A stretch of DNA of 64,000 nucleotides from an uncultured Porphyromonadaceae bacterium (GCA_946414395.1 CAMKOE010000008.1:1-64000), one strand, 5' to 3'; shown: positions 1 to 9,635, numbered from the stretch's first letter. Numbers and translations are program-made. The notes: generated by a model from the sequence alone, not told the origin.

Positions 1-1948
1 GAAGTTTGATAAGAACCTGATGATCAACTTGGAGCAGTCACTGCCCAAGGAGATGTTGCGCACCAACCAGTCGGGGGCCTATCATTGCACCACCATCGTG
101 GGTTGCAACACCCGCAAGCAACACGGCCTGCTGGTGATTCCCGTGCCCGAACTGGACGACAACAACCACGTGCTGCTGTCAACGCTCGACGAGACGGTCA
201 TCCAGCATGGTGCCCCCTTCAACCTGGGCCTGCACCGCTACAAGGGAGACATCTACAGCCCTAACGGCCACAAGTACATCCGCGAGTATGACTGTGAGCG
301 TGTGCCCACGACGACCTACCGCGTGGGCGGTGTGATTCTCAAGAAGGAGAAGATCTTCATCACCCACGAGAACCGCATCCTCATCCGTTACACGCTGGTT
401 GACGCCCACTCGGCAACGACGCTGCAGTTCAGGCCGTTCCTGGCCTTCCGCAACGCCAACGACCTGTGTGTCGAGAATGCCGTGGCCAGCCGTGACTATC
501 AGGAGGTGAGCAATGGCATCGCCACTTGCATGTATGACGGCTACCCGAAACTATACATGCAGATGAACCACAAGCCCCGCTTCGTGTTTGACCCGCACTG
601 GTACAAGAACATCGAGTACACCAAGGACCAGGAGCGCGGCATCCCCTATAGCGAGGACCTTTACGTGCCCGGCTACTTTGAGGTCGAGATCAAGAAGGGC
701 GAACCCTTAATCTTCTCGGCTGGCATCGAGGAGGTCAACACCAGGACGCTGACCAAGATGTATGAGGACGAGATCAAGCCCCGCACGCCCCGCACCAGTT
801 TCTACAACTGCATGAAGAACAGCGCCAAGCAGTTCTATATCACCAACAAGGAGGGCCACTACCTGCTGGCCGGCTACCCGTGGTTCAAGATACGCGCCCG
901 CGACGAGTTCATCGCCCTGCCGGGTTGCACGCTGTCGGTCCACCACCGCCAGGACTTTGAACTCATCATGGACACCGCTCAACGGGCCCTTCAGGACTGG
1001 ATGCGCGACGGCACGCTCGACAAGCACCTCGATGGTCTGGAATTGCCCGACGTGCCCCTGTGGGCCATCTGGGCCGTGCAGCGCTATGCCCACGACCTGA
1101 ACGCCACGGCAGCCCGTGAGCGATATGGCCAATTGGTCAAGGACATCATCAACTTTATCGCCGACGGCCACCATCCCAACCTGAAACTCGACTCCAACGG
1201 CCTGATTACCACCGACGGCACCAAGCGTCCCGTCTCATGGATGAACAGCACCCACCCCGACGGCACACCGCTCATCCCCCGCACGGGCTATCTGGTCGAG
1301 TTCAACGCGCTGTGGTATAACGCATTGAGGTTTGCCGTTGAGGAACTATTCGGTGAACTCGATGAGGAAAAACAGTTTGTCACCCGCTGCAACGAGATTG
1401 CTGCCAAGTGCAAGCCGGCCTTCATCGACACGTTCATGACCGATTATGGCTACCTCTATGACTATGTGAACGGCAGTTACACCGACCTGAGCGTGCGGCC
1501 CAACATGATCATCGCCGCCGCCACCGACTACAGCCCGCTGGACCGCCGCCAGCGCAAGCGCGTGCTTGACATCACCACACGCGAGTTGCTCACACCCAAG
1601 GGCCTGCGCACCCTGAGCCCTAACAGTTACGGTTACATACCCTGGTACCTGGGCACCCCCGAGGAGCGCCAGACGGCCTACTTTGCCGGCAGTGCCCGGC
1701 CCTGGCTGATGGACTTCTACAGCAAGGCCTACATCCGCGTGTTCGGCCTGAACAGCATCTCGTTCATCGAGCGCATGATGATCGGCTTTGAGGACGAGAT
1801 GAAGGAGGGCTGCATCGGCTCGCTGAGCGAACTCTATGACGGCAACCCGCCCTTCATCGGCCGCGGCGCCGTCAGTTTCGCCCCCAACGTGGGCGGCATC
1901 CTGCGTGTGTTGCGCACCTTCAAGAACCTGCACATCATCGACGAATAA
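1..1948 (+). CDS. Glycogen debranching enzyme (amylo-alpha-1,6-glucosidase), 5' partial
   Basis: Removes alpha-1,6 branches from glycogen in the cytoplasm. The N-terminal part (LRTNQSGAYHCTT, NTRKQHGLLV) is the GDE N-terminal domain typical of Bacteroidales; the C-terminal half carries the (alpha/alpha)6-barrel segments (YPWFKIRARDEF, STHPDGTPLIPRTGYLVE, SPNSYGYIPWYLG). The frame is open to the left edge (it reads KFDKNL before the first internal ATG at 20), and relatives start with a short sequence of that kind, so the true start lies outside the window and the ATG at 20 is internal. 648 residues are visible, close to family length. It is 24 bp ahead of a glycosyltransferase and then a GH57 gene in one operon. 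Function is inferred from family. Confidence 0.9.
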   Translation, partial: KFDKNLMINLEQSLPKEMLRTNQSGAYHCTTIVGCNTRKQHGLLVIPVPELDDNNHVLLSTLDETVIQHGAPFNLGLHRYKGDIYSPNGHKYIREYDCERVPTTTYRVGGVILKKEKIFITHENRILIRYTLVDAHSATTLQFRPFLAFRNANDLCVENAVASRDYQEVSNGIATCMYDGYPKLYMQMNHKPRFVFDPHWYKNIEYTKDQERGIPYSEDLYVPGYFEVEIKKGEPLIFSAGIEEVNTRTLTKMYEDEIKPRTPRTSFYNCMKNSAKQFYITNKEGHYLLAGYPWFKIRARDEFIALPGCTLSVHHRQDFELIMDTAQRALQDWMRDGTLDKHLDGLELPDVPLWAIWAVQRYAHDLNATAARERYGQLVKDIINFIADGHHPNLKLDSNGLITTDGTKRPVSWMNSTHPDGTPLIPRTGYLVEFNALWYNALRFAVEELFGELDEEKQFVTRCNEIAAKCKPAFIDTFMTDYGYLYDYVNGSYTDLSVRPNMIIAAATDYSPLDRRQRKRVLDITTRELLTPKGLRTLSPNSYGYIPWYLGTPEERQTAYFAGSARPWLMDFYSKAYIRVFGLNSISFIERMMIGFEDEMKEGCIGSLSELYDGNPPFIGRGAVSFAPNVGGILRVLRTFKNLHIIDE

Positions 1949-1972
1949 CCATAGAGAGGAGGAAACAGAGAT

Positions 1973-3235
1973 ATGAAAGCATTAATGTTTGGCTGGGAAT
2001 TTCCGCCTCACATCCTGGGAGGACTGGGAACAGCAAGTTACGGACTCACCAAGGGCATGTGGGAGAATGGTGACATGGACATCACCTTTGTCATCCCCAA
2101 GCCCTGGGGCGACGAGCCCAAGGATTTTGCCCACATCATCGGCGCCAACAGCACGCCTGTTGCATGGCGAGACGTGAACTGGGACTATGTGCAGAGCCGC
2201 ATCGGCGGCGTGATGGATCCGCAGATGTACTTCAACCTGCGGGATCACATCTACGGTGATTTCAACTACATGAGCACCAACGACCTGGGCTGCATCGAGT
2301 TCTCGGGCCGCTACCCCGACAACCTGCTCGAGGAGATCAACAACTACAGCATCGTGGCAGGCGTCATCGCCCGCACGATCGACTGCGACATCATCCACAG
2401 CCACGACTGGCTCACCTATCCTGCCGGCATCCACGCCAAGCAGGTGACGGGCAAGCCGCTGGTCATCCACGTGCACGCCACCGATTTTGACCGCTCGCGC
2501 GGCAACGTCAACCCCACGGTGTTCAGCATCGAGAAGGACGGCATGAACCATGCCGACCACATCATCACCGTGAGCAACCTGACGCGACGCACGGTCATCG
2601 AGAAATACGGCATCAGCCCCGACAAGGTGACCACGGTGCACAACGCTGTGGAGCCGCTCAACGAGGAACTGCTCAACTTGCCCATCCCGCCGGGCAAGCA
2701 GAACAAGGTCGTCACCTTCCTGGGACGCATCACGATGCAGAAAGGGCCCGAATACTTTGTCGAAGCCGCCGCACAGGTGCTGCACAAGGTCAACGACGTG
2801 CAGTTTGTCATGGCCGGCAGCGGCGACATGATGAACAAGATGATACGCCTGGCCGCCAAGCGCGGCATCGCCGACCGCTTCCACTTCACCGGCTTCCTGA
2901 AGGGCAAGCAGGTGTATGAAATGCTCAAGGCCAGTGACGTCTATATCATGCCCAGCGTGAGCGAGCCGTTTGGCATCTCACCACTGGAGGCCATGCAGAT
3001 GGGCGTGCCGTCAATCATCAGCAAGCAGAGCGGCTGTGCCGAGATTCTGGACAATGTCATCAAGATCGACTACTGGGACATCAACGCCATGGCCGATGCC
3101 ATCTACAGCATCATCAAGTACCCGGCGATGTACAACGAGTTGCGTGACCAGGGCCTGGCCGAGGTCAACCAGATCACATGGGACAAGGCCGGTGCCAAGG
3201 TTATCGACATCTACCGCCGTCTCATCAACCGGTAA
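1973..3235 (+). CDS. GT-B glycosyltransferase of the glycogen cluster (GT4/glycogen-synthase-like)
   Basis: 420 residues. The N-terminus MKALMFGWEFPPHILGGLGT has the glycine-rich loop of GT-B enzymes that bind the nucleotide-sugar phosphates, and the C-terminal half has the donor-site motif EPFGISPLEAMQMG with paired glutamates. Acceptor-domain signatures include HSHDWLTYPAG and HVHATDFDRSRG. The start is set by a purine-rich ribosome site (gaggaggaaa) 7-10 bp upstream. Its position between a debranching enzyme and a GH57 enzyme suggests alpha-1,4-glucan synthesis from an activated glucose donor in the cytoplasm. The specific donor and product are not shown by sequence; a maltosyl- or glucan-synthase role in storage glycogen is the favoured inference. 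Confidence 0.85.
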   Translation: MKALMFGWEFPPHILGGLGTASYGLTKGMWENGDMDITFVIPKPWGDEPKDFAHIIGANSTPVAWRDVNWDYVQSRIGGVMDPQMYFNLRDHIYGDFNYMSTNDLGCIEFSGRYPDNLLEEINNYSIVAGVIARTIDCDIIHSHDWLTYPAGIHAKQVTGKPLVIHVHATDFDRSRGNVNPTVFSIEKDGMNHADHIITVSNLTRRTVIEKYGISPDKVTTVHNAVEPLNEELLNLPIPPGKQNKVVTFLGRITMQKGPEYFVEAAAQVLHKVNDVQFVMAGSGDMMNKMIRLAAKRGIADRFHFTGFLKGKQVYEMLKASDVYIMPSVSEPFGISPLEAMQMGVPSIISKQSGCAEILDNVIKIDYWDINAMADAIYSIIKYPAMYNELRDQGLAEVNQITWDKAGAKVIDIYRRLINR

Positions 3236-3272
3236 TAAATAAAAATCATGGACTAAAACTCAACTAAAAGAT

Positions 3273-4700
3273 ATGAAAGCAATTTGTTTCTATTTCCAGA
3301 TCCACCAGCCGTTCCGCCTGAAGCACTACCGTTTCTTTGACATCGGTAACGACCACTACTACTACGATGACTTTGCCGACGACGACATCATCACGCGCAT
3401 CGCCCAGCGGTCCTATCTGCCCGCCAACCAGATGCTGCTCGACATGATACGTGAGAATGGCAAGAAATTCAAGGTGGCTTTCTCCATCAGCGGCACCGCG
3501 CTGGAGCAGTTGGAACAGTATGTGCCCGAGTTCATCGATTCGATGAAGGAACTTGCCGACACCGGCTGCGTCGAGTTCCTGAGCGAGACCTATGCCCACA
3601 GCCTGTCGGCACTGTATGACCCCGACGAATTTGTCGCCCAGGTCAAGGCTCATGACGAGAAGATATACCAACTTTTCAACCAGCGGCCCAAGGTGTTCCG
3701 CAACACCGAGTTGATCTATGACGACGACATCGCCTCGATGGTCTATTCCATGGGATTCAAGGCCGCCATCACAGCCGATGCCAAGCACGTGCTGGGCTGG
3801 CGCTCACCCAATTTCCTGTATAGCAGCGCCTCGGCGCCCAAACTCAAGTTGTTGTTGAAAAACGGCAAGTTGAGCGACGACATTTCCTTCCGCTTCAGCA
3901 ATCCCGAGTGGGCCTCCTACCCGCTCACGGCCGACAAGTACATCCACTGGATCAACGAGTTGCCCCAAGAGGAGCAGTTGGTGAACCTGTTCATGAACTA
4001 TGATGCCCTGGGCGAATTGCAGCCCCGCGAGAGCGGCATCTTTGAGTTCATGCGTGCCCTGCCCCGCTTTGCCGCCGAGAACGATATCCAGTTCTGGACC
4101 CCGAGCGAGGTGGTTTCCAAGTTCAAACCCGTGGCCGAACTCGCCGTGCCCTACCCCATGTCATGGACCGACGAGGCCCGCGACACGAGCGCCTGGCTGG
4201 GCAATACCCTGCAACAGGAAGCCGTCAAGAAACTGTACTCCATCGGTGAGCGCGTGCGCCTGTGCTCCGACCGCCGCATCAAGCAGGACTGGAACTACCT
4301 GCAGGCCAGCGACCACTTCTTCTACATGTCCACCAAGCACAACGACGACGGCTCGGTACACAGCCACTACAGCCCCTATGACTCGCCCTACACCGCGTTC
4401 ACCAACTACATGAACGTCCTGAGCGACTTCATGACGCGCGTCGAGGAGCAGTACCCCGCCAGCATCGACAACGAGGAGTTGAACTCGCTGCTGTTGACCA
4501 TCCGCAACCAGGAGCAGGAAATCGAGAAACTGCACCGCGAGGTGGAACTGATGCGCAACAACATCGTCAAGGACACCACCGGCGACTTCCCCGTCGATGA
4601 CGAGCCACAGCCCGCACCTGAGGAGAAAAAGGCCGCCAAGAAAAAACCGGCCGCCAAGAAAAAGGCTCCCGCCAAAAAGAAACCCGCGGCCAAGAAATAA
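3273..4700 (+). CDS. GH57 alpha-amylase/glucanotransferase-type enzyme with a lysine/alanine-rich tail
   Basis: 475 residues. GH57 conserved regions are visible: HQPFR near the start, the nucleophile segment FRNTELIYDDD (Glu about residue 150), and FMNYDALGE with the catalytic Asp. There is no signal peptide, so it is cytoplasmic and probably remodels or degrades glycogen with the two genes upstream. Residues about 405-430 form a coiled coil (NQEQEIEKLHREVELM). The last 30 residues are a low-complexity lysine/alanine/proline tail of repeating AAKKKP units resembling histone-H1-type tails, not part of the GH57 fold. A strong terminator follows, ending the operon. Whether it hydrolyses, transfers or branches cannot be decided here. 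Confidence 0.88.
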   Translation: MKAICFYFQIHQPFRLKHYRFFDIGNDHYYYDDFADDDIITRIAQRSYLPANQMLLDMIRENGKKFKVAFSISGTALEQLEQYVPEFIDSMKELADTGCVEFLSETYAHSLSALYDPDEFVAQVKAHDEKIYQLFNQRPKVFRNTELIYDDDIASMVYSMGFKAAITADAKHVLGWRSPNFLYSSASAPKLKLLLKNGKLSDDISFRFSNPEWASYPLTADKYIHWINELPQEEQLVNLFMNYDALGELQPRESGIFEFMRALPRFAAENDIQFWTPSEVVSKFKPVAELAVPYPMSWTDEARDTSAWLGNTLQQEAVKKLYSIGERVRLCSDRRIKQDWNYLQASDHFFYMSTKHNDDGSVHSHYSPYDSPYTAFTNYMNVLSDFMTRVEEQYPASIDNEELNSLLLTIRNQEQEIEKLHREVELMRNNIVKDTTGDFPVDDEPQPAPEEKKAAKKKPAAKKKAPAKKKPAAKK

Positions 4701-4705
4701 CCAGT

Positions 4706-4748
4706 AACGAGGTGTGCCACCAATATTATGACACACCTCGTTTTTTTT
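4706..4748 (+). terminator. Rho-independent terminator of the glycogen operon
   Basis: Stem cgaggtgtg (4708-4716) pairs with cacacctcg (4732-4740), extended by flanking A-T pairs, followed by an eight-T run. It begins 6 bp after the GH57 stop codon. Confidence 0.85.
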
Positions 4749-4770
4749 GGGTTTATGGGCACAACTAGTC

Positions 4771-4801
4771 TTGCGCCATTCGTGATAGTTTTGTAAATTT
4801 G
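4771..4801 (+). promoter_or_regulatory. Bacteroidetes-type promoter of the 5'-nucleotidase gene
   Basis: -33 element TTG (4771-4773), 20-bp spacer, -7 element TAAATTTG (4794-4801). Transcription would begin near 4807, so the in-frame TTG at 4806 cannot be the start codon and the ATG at 4836 is preferred. Confidence 0.75.
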
Positions 4802-4835
4802 CCGATTGAAACTAAAACTTATCTTTTTAACGATT

Positions 4836-6353
4836 ATGACTAAGATCCGCAACTTCATGCTCGTGTGCCTGTGCGCGCTGATGACGGTACCCGCCCTGCG
4901 TGCCGAGCACTTGTTGATTATCGCAGTTAATGACACACACAGCCAGGTTGACCCGGCCAGTGACGGCCAGGGCGGTGTGGCCAGGCGCCGCGCCATCTAT
5001 GACCACCTGCGTGCCACCAACCCCAACACGGCCCTCATCCACGCCGGTGACGCCGTTCAGGGCACTTTATTCTTCTCGCTCTACCGCGGCGAGGTGGAAT
5101 ATGCGTTGATGGACTCGCTGGGTTATGACGCGATCATCCTGGGCAACCATGAGTTTGACAACGGCATGGAGGAGTTGGCCGCACACTACCGCAACGTGGA
5201 TGCCGTGAAGATGAGCGCCAACTATGACTTCAGCGCGACACCGCTCAACGGGCTGTTCCTGCCCTACTGGATCAAGGCCGTGGGGGACAAGCGCGTCGCC
5301 TTCTTCGGCATCAACGTCAACCCCACGGGCCTCATTGCCGACATGAACTGCAAGAACCTGGGCTACCGCAACGCCCCCGACGTGGCCGACGCCACCGCCC
5401 GCTATCTCAAGGAAGTGCAGGGTGTGGACTATGCCATCATGGTCTCGCACATCGGCTACAGCAGTTATGAGCCCACCGAACCCAATGACACGCTCATCAT
5501 CGGCCACAGCCATTATATCGACATGGTCATCAGTTCCCACTCCCACACCACCATCAAGCCCGGCAGCGGCATGGACCGCATCGCCAATGCCGACGGCAAG
5601 ATGATTCCCATCGGCCAGAACGGCAAGAGCGGTAAACTGGTCGCCACCTATGACCTCGACCTCGAGACTGGCGACATCGTCTATAACCAAATCCCCGTCG
5701 ATGAGGCTTGGGACGAGGCCGCCAGCCGCTACACGGCCATGAACAAGTGGCTCGACCACTATCGTCACGGTGTGGACAGCATCATGAACAACCCCATCGC
5801 CACCAGCGCCCGCTTCATGAAGAATTCTAGTGATGCGGCCCAGAACTGGGTAAGCGACGCCACAATGGAAATCATCAAGGACCTCTCGGGTATCAAGAAC
5901 ATCGACTGCGCCATCATGAACAAGGGCGGCATCCGCACCGACATGCCCAAGGGCACCGTCACCGAGGGCGTCATCGGCTCGATGTTCCCCTTCGATAACC
6001 GCTTTGTCGTGCTCGAGATGCCCGGTACCGACCTCATCGAGAGCATCAGGCTGATGTGCGGCCGCGGCGGTGACGCCGTGAGCAAGGAACTGCGCGCCAC
6101 CTATAATGATAAGGGCGAACTCATCAAGGCCACCATCAAGGGCAAGAAAATTGACCCCAAGAAGACCTACATCGTCGCCACGATCGACTATCTGGCCAAC
6201 GGCGGTGACTACATGACGCCCATGAAGCACTGCAAGCGCCTGTTTGTCGATACCCAGAAGTATGGCAACCACATCTTGACCTACCTCAGGAACCTGCAGG
6301 CCAAGGGCAAGGTAATCAACGCCACCGATGAAGTGAGAATCCAGAAAAAGTAA
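4836..6353 (+). CDS. Exported 5'-nucleotidase / 2',3'-cyclic phosphodiesterase family metallophosphoesterase
   Basis: 505 residues from the ATG at 4836, chosen because the promoter just upstream excludes the TTG at 4806. A Sec signal peptide (hydrophobic core LVCLCALMTVPA, cleavage near ALRA-EH) precedes the metallophosphoesterase domain: NDTHSQ, GDAVQG, GNHEFD and SSHSHT are the metal-ligand motifs. The C-terminal substrate-binding domain follows (NKGGIRTDMP, MFPFDN, DYLANGGDYM). Both domains are in one polypeptide. The likely role is periplasmic dephosphorylation of nucleotides for salvage. It is monocistronic by context: own promoter, and a repeat element downstream. Confidence 0.9.
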   Translation: MTKIRNFMLVCLCALMTVPALRAEHLLIIAVNDTHSQVDPASDGQGGVARRRAIYDHLRATNPNTALIHAGDAVQGTLFFSLYRGEVEYALMDSLGYDAIILGNHEFDNGMEELAAHYRNVDAVKMSANYDFSATPLNGLFLPYWIKAVGDKRVAFFGINVNPTGLIADMNCKNLGYRNAPDVADATARYLKEVQGVDYAIMVSHIGYSSYEPTEPNDTLIIGHSHYIDMVISSHSHTTIKPGSGMDRIANADGKMIPIGQNGKSGKLVATYDLDLETGDIVYNQIPVDEAWDEAASRYTAMNKWLDHYRHGVDSIMNNPIATSARFMKNSSDAAQNWVSDATMEIIKDLSGIKNIDCAIMNKGGIRTDMPKGTVTEGVIGSMFPFDNRFVVLEMPGTDLIESIRLMCGRGGDAVSKELRATYNDKGELIKATIKGKKIDPKKTYIVATIDYLANGGDYMTPMKHCKRLFVDTQKYGNHILTYLRNLQAKGKVINATDEVRIQKK

Positions 6354-6365
6354 CATCCGACCACA

Positions 6366-6528
6366 GGAGGGTGTGTCAAAATTCAGATGCCGCAATAATA
6401 ACCGCCCTGCGGGCGGGAAATTTATCAAATTTTTAAAACAAAATTAATACTTGATTTATATTTAATTTGAATAATTTCCCGTGCGATAGCACGGTTATTT
6501 TGCGAGTCGCGATTGCAAGACACCCTCC
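6366..6528. repeat. MITE-like palindromic element, copy 1
   Basis: 163-bp non-coding unit with terminal inverted repeat GGAGGGTGT / ACACCCTCC. Inside are two GC hairpins (CCGCCC-TGC-GGGCGG near 6402-6416; CCGTGC-GATA-GCACGG near 6479-6494) flanking an AT-rich core, so the whole unit is an imperfect long palindrome. The left end (GAGGGTGTGTCAAAATTCA) resembles the left end of the element at 44091 (GAGGCTGTATCATAATTCA), indicating one family. It ends 18 bp before the next start codon. No transposase is present. Confidence 0.65.
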
Positions 6529-6546
6529 CTTAAAGAAACAATAGTA

Positions 6547-9500
6547 ATGACCAAATTCAAACGTATTCTTCTGGCTGTTGCAGCAGTGGCTCTCTCGTTG
6601 AGCGCCATGGCTCGCGGCAACGCCAAGTTGCCCAATCTGTTCAACAATGTGAACCAGGTGGCCATGGAGCAGTGGGTGGACAGTGTGTTTGCTTCACTGT
6701 CTCCCGAGGCTCGCATCGGGCAACTGATTGTCGCAGCCGTTACGCCACGCAGCAACGATGCAACCCGCGACCTGGTGAAGCGCCTCGTTGCCCAGAATCT
6801 CGTGGGGGGCCTCATCTATGAGAACAGCACCATCGCCGAGCAGGCCGAGGTCACCAACCTGGCTCAGTCCCTGGCCGCGGTGCCCTTGATGATTACCATC
6901 GACGGCGAGTGGGGGCTGGGCATGAGGCTCAAGGAGGTGCCCAACTTCCAGCGCAACCTCATCTTGGGGGCCCTGAACGATGACATGCTCCTCTATGAGT
7001 ATGGCCGCGAAGTGGCACGACAGTGCCGCCGCATGGGCATCCAGGTCAACTTTGCCCCTGTGCTCGACGTCAACGACAATCCCCTGAATCCCGTTATCGG
7101 CGACCGTTCCTTCGGCGAGAGTCCCGAATTGGTCGCCCGGCACGCCATCGCCTTTGCCCGCGGACTGGAGGACGGCGGCGTGATGGCCGTGGGCAAGCAT
7201 TTCCCCGGTCACGGCAATTCCAGCGAGGATTCGCACAAGACACTGCCCGTCATCAACAAGACCTTGCAGGAAATCAACACCTGCGAACTGGTGCCCTTCC
7301 GCAAATTTATCGATGCGGGACTGAGTGGTATCCTGACGGCCCACCTGCTGGTTCCCTCGATTGATGGCGGCAAGGCTCCCACCAGTCTGTCGCACGAGTG
7401 CATCGGCACCCTGCTGCGCAACGAGATGGACTTCAATGGCCTCATCTTCACCGACGCGCTCAACATGAAGGGCGCCACACAGATACTCAAGGGCTCGCCC
7501 TGTGTCAACGCCCTGCTGGCCGGCAACGACGTCCTGCTCATGCCCGATAATGTCACCGACGAGATCGCAGCCATCAAGGCCGCTATCGCCAGCGGGAAAA
7601 TTTCACAGAGCATGATCGACGAGCGTTGCAAGAAAATCCTGAGGTACAAGTATGCCCTTGACCTAACCTCACGCCAGCAAGTGAACACGGCCAATCTGGA
7701 AAGCGACATCAACTCCCAGAAGGCCGCGGTGCTCAAGCGCCAACTCACCGCCGGCAGCATCACGGTCATCAAGAACAATGACAACATCCTGCCCATCCAC
7801 AACCTGCAGAGCCGCCGCATCGCTGTAGCCACCATCGGCAACGAGAACGGCACGGCATCCAAGTTCCAGCGCCGTTGCGCCGACTATGCCGAGGTCAAGC
7901 GTTTTGACCTTGACAAGGCCGGTTCGGCCAGCGCACTCGCCGAGCAATTGCACGACGGGCACTTCAACACGATTATCGTCGAGGTGGGCACCGACAATGA
8001 GGACAACCGCGCCGCTCTCAACACGGTAGTCAAGAAATGCAAGAACGTGATTGTGGTGATTACCTGCAAGCCCTATGAAATACGCAACTACGGCATGGCC
8101 ATCACCCACAAGCACGTCAAGGCCGTGGTTCTCACCTACGAGAACTCAACGCTGGCCGAGGACTATGCCGCACAGACCATCTTCGGCGGTAATGCCGCCA
8201 ACGGCAACCTGCCCATCTCGCTGGCCTTTGAAGGCAAGAAGACGCGATATGACGCGGGCCACGGCATCCACTATGACGCCAACCGCCTGGGATACTCCAT
8301 TCCTGCCGAGGTGGGACTGGACAACCGCTTGACGGCCCAGATCGACTCGGTGTGCCGCCTGGGCGTGCAGCAGCATGCCTTCCCCGGCTGCCAGGTGATT
8401 GTGGCCCGTCACGGCAAGATTGTCTATAAGGGCTCGTTCGGCACGATCGACTATGGCAGCACCGTCAAGGTGAACGACAACACGCTGTTTGGCCTGGCAT
8501 CGGTATCCAAGGCCACCGGAACCATCAGCGGTGTGATGAAGGCCTTTGACGACGGCAAGTTCCGCCTTGATGACAAGGCCAGCCACTATATTCCCGGACT
8601 GCGCGACGGTGACAAGCAGGACATCACCTTCCGCGACCTGCTCTATCACGAGACCGGCATGCCCGCGTCGCTCAACATGTGGCAGATGATGATGGATCCC
8701 AACACCTACAGCGGAGTGCTCATCGCCGGGGCCGAGGATGCCAATCACCCCATTAAGGTCATGAACGGCGCATGGGGACACAAGGACGCCAAACTGCGCA
8801 CCGACATCCTCTCGACCACCAAGACTGACAAGTTCAACATCGCCATTGCCGACGGCATCTGGGGCGGCCGCGTGACCTATGACTCCATCATGAACCGCAT
8901 GTACCACGTCAAACTGGGCAAGAAGAAGTACCTGTACAGTTGCTGCAACTTCTCCCTCCTGGCCGACGCCGTGCAGCGCATGACCCACTCGCCGCTCAAC
9001 TACTATGTGAACAACTACATCTTTGCTCCGCTGGGTGCCTATCACACGCTGTACCGCCCCTTGAGCAAATTCTCGCGCGACGAGATTGCCTTTACCGAGA
9101 AGGATACCTTCCTGCGCCGACAGCACATCCACGGTTATGTCCACGACGAACTCGCAGCCTTCTCGGGCGGAGTGCAGGGCAATGCCGGACTCTTCAGCAA
9201 CGCCAACGACCTGGCTAAACTGTTCCAGATGTGGCTGAACGGCGGCACCTATGGCGGCGTGCGCATGCTGAAGGCCTCTACCGTCGAGACCTTCACGACC
9301 CAAAAGAGTCCCAACAGCCACCGCGGCCTGGGCTTCGACAAGCCCGTCGTGGGCGACCCCGAGGCCAGCAACACCTGTCCCGAGGCCACACCCGAGACCT
9401 ACGGCCACACGGGATTCACGGGCACGTGCTTCTGGGTTGACCCCAAGAACGACATGTTCTACATCTTCCTGAGCAATCGTGTGAGCCCCACGCGCAACAA

Positions 9501-9570
9501 CCCCAACTTTGGCCGCATCAGCGCACGCAGCCACATCAATTCACTCATCTACAAGGCCATCCGCGACTAA
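6547..9570 (+). CDS. NagZ-type GH3 beta-N-acetylglucosaminidase fused to a class C beta-lactamase-like serine hydrolase
   Basis: 1007 residues. A signal peptide (about 1-22, ending SAMA) precedes a GH3 N-terminal domain (about 40-370) with the NagZ signature KHFPGHGNSSEDSH (about 217-230, containing the His/Asp dyad) and the nucleophile in FTDALNMKG (about residue 303). A GH3 C-terminal domain (about 390-570) follows, then a serine beta-lactamase/transpeptidase-like domain (about 590-1000) with SVSK (SxxK, about 652) and HTG (about 953). The expected YxN/YSD motif reads YSC in YSCCNFSLL. Such fusions are known in Bacteroidetes annotation and point to periplasmic peptidoglycan turnover: GlcNAc release plus peptide cleavage or binding. 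No promoter is seen; a MITE-like element ends 18 bp upstream. Confidence 0.88.
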   Translation: MTKFKRILLAVAAVALSLSAMARGNAKLPNLFNNVNQVAMEQWVDSVFASLSPEARIGQLIVAAVTPRSNDATRDLVKRLVAQNLVGGLIYENSTIAEQAEVTNLAQSLAAVPLMITIDGEWGLGMRLKEVPNFQRNLILGALNDDMLLYEYGREVARQCRRMGIQVNFAPVLDVNDNPLNPVIGDRSFGESPELVARHAIAFARGLEDGGVMAVGKHFPGHGNSSEDSHKTLPVINKTLQEINTCELVPFRKFIDAGLSGILTAHLLVPSIDGGKAPTSLSHECIGTLLRNEMDFNGLIFTDALNMKGATQILKGSPCVNALLAGNDVLLMPDNVTDEIAAIKAAIASGKISQSMIDERCKKILRYKYALDLTSRQQVNTANLESDINSQKAAVLKRQLTAGSITVIKNNDNILPIHNLQSRRIAVATIGNENGTASKFQRRCADYAEVKRFDLDKAGSASALAEQLHDGHFNTIIVEVGTDNEDNRAALNTVVKKCKNVIVVITCKPYEIRNYGMAITHKHVKAVVLTYENSTLAEDYAAQTIFGGNAANGNLPISLAFEGKKTRYDAGHGIHYDANRLGYSIPAEVGLDNRLTAQIDSVCRLGVQQHAFPGCQVIVARHGKIVYKGSFGTIDYGSTVKVNDNTLFGLASVSKATGTISGVMKAFDDGKFRLDDKASHYIPGLRDGDKQDITFRDLLYHETGMPASLNMWQMMMDPNTYSGVLIAGAEDANHPIKVMNGAWGHKDAKLRTDILSTTKTDKFNIAIADGIWGGRVTYDSIMNRMYHVKLGKKKYLYSCCNFSLLADAVQRMTHSPLNYYVNNYIFAPLGAYHTLYRPLSKFSRDEIAFTEKDTFLRRQHIHGYVHDELAAFSGGVQGNAGLFSNANDLAKLFQMWLNGGTYGGVRMLKASTVETFTTQKSPNSHRGLGFDKPVVGDPEASNTCPEATPETYGHTGFTGTCFWVDPKNDMFYIFLSNRVSPTRNNPNFGRISARSHINSLIYKAIRD

Positions 9571-9635
9571 TCACCTCTAGACAATCCCGATTACTCTGGA
9601 AATCTAGAGCCATAACCAATAAATAATTGATAACA

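Noticed and set aside
4706-4748. Possible further MITE copy, because GAGGTGTG...CACACCTC resembles the terminal repeats at 6366-6528
   Set aside because: The unit is only about 35 bp, sits directly after a stop codon and ends in eight T, so a terminator explains it fully.
9576-9609. CTCTAGA...TCTAGAG inverted repeat between the NagZ fusion and TlpA genes as a terminator
   Set aside because: Only a 7-bp stem with a 20-base loop and no T-run.
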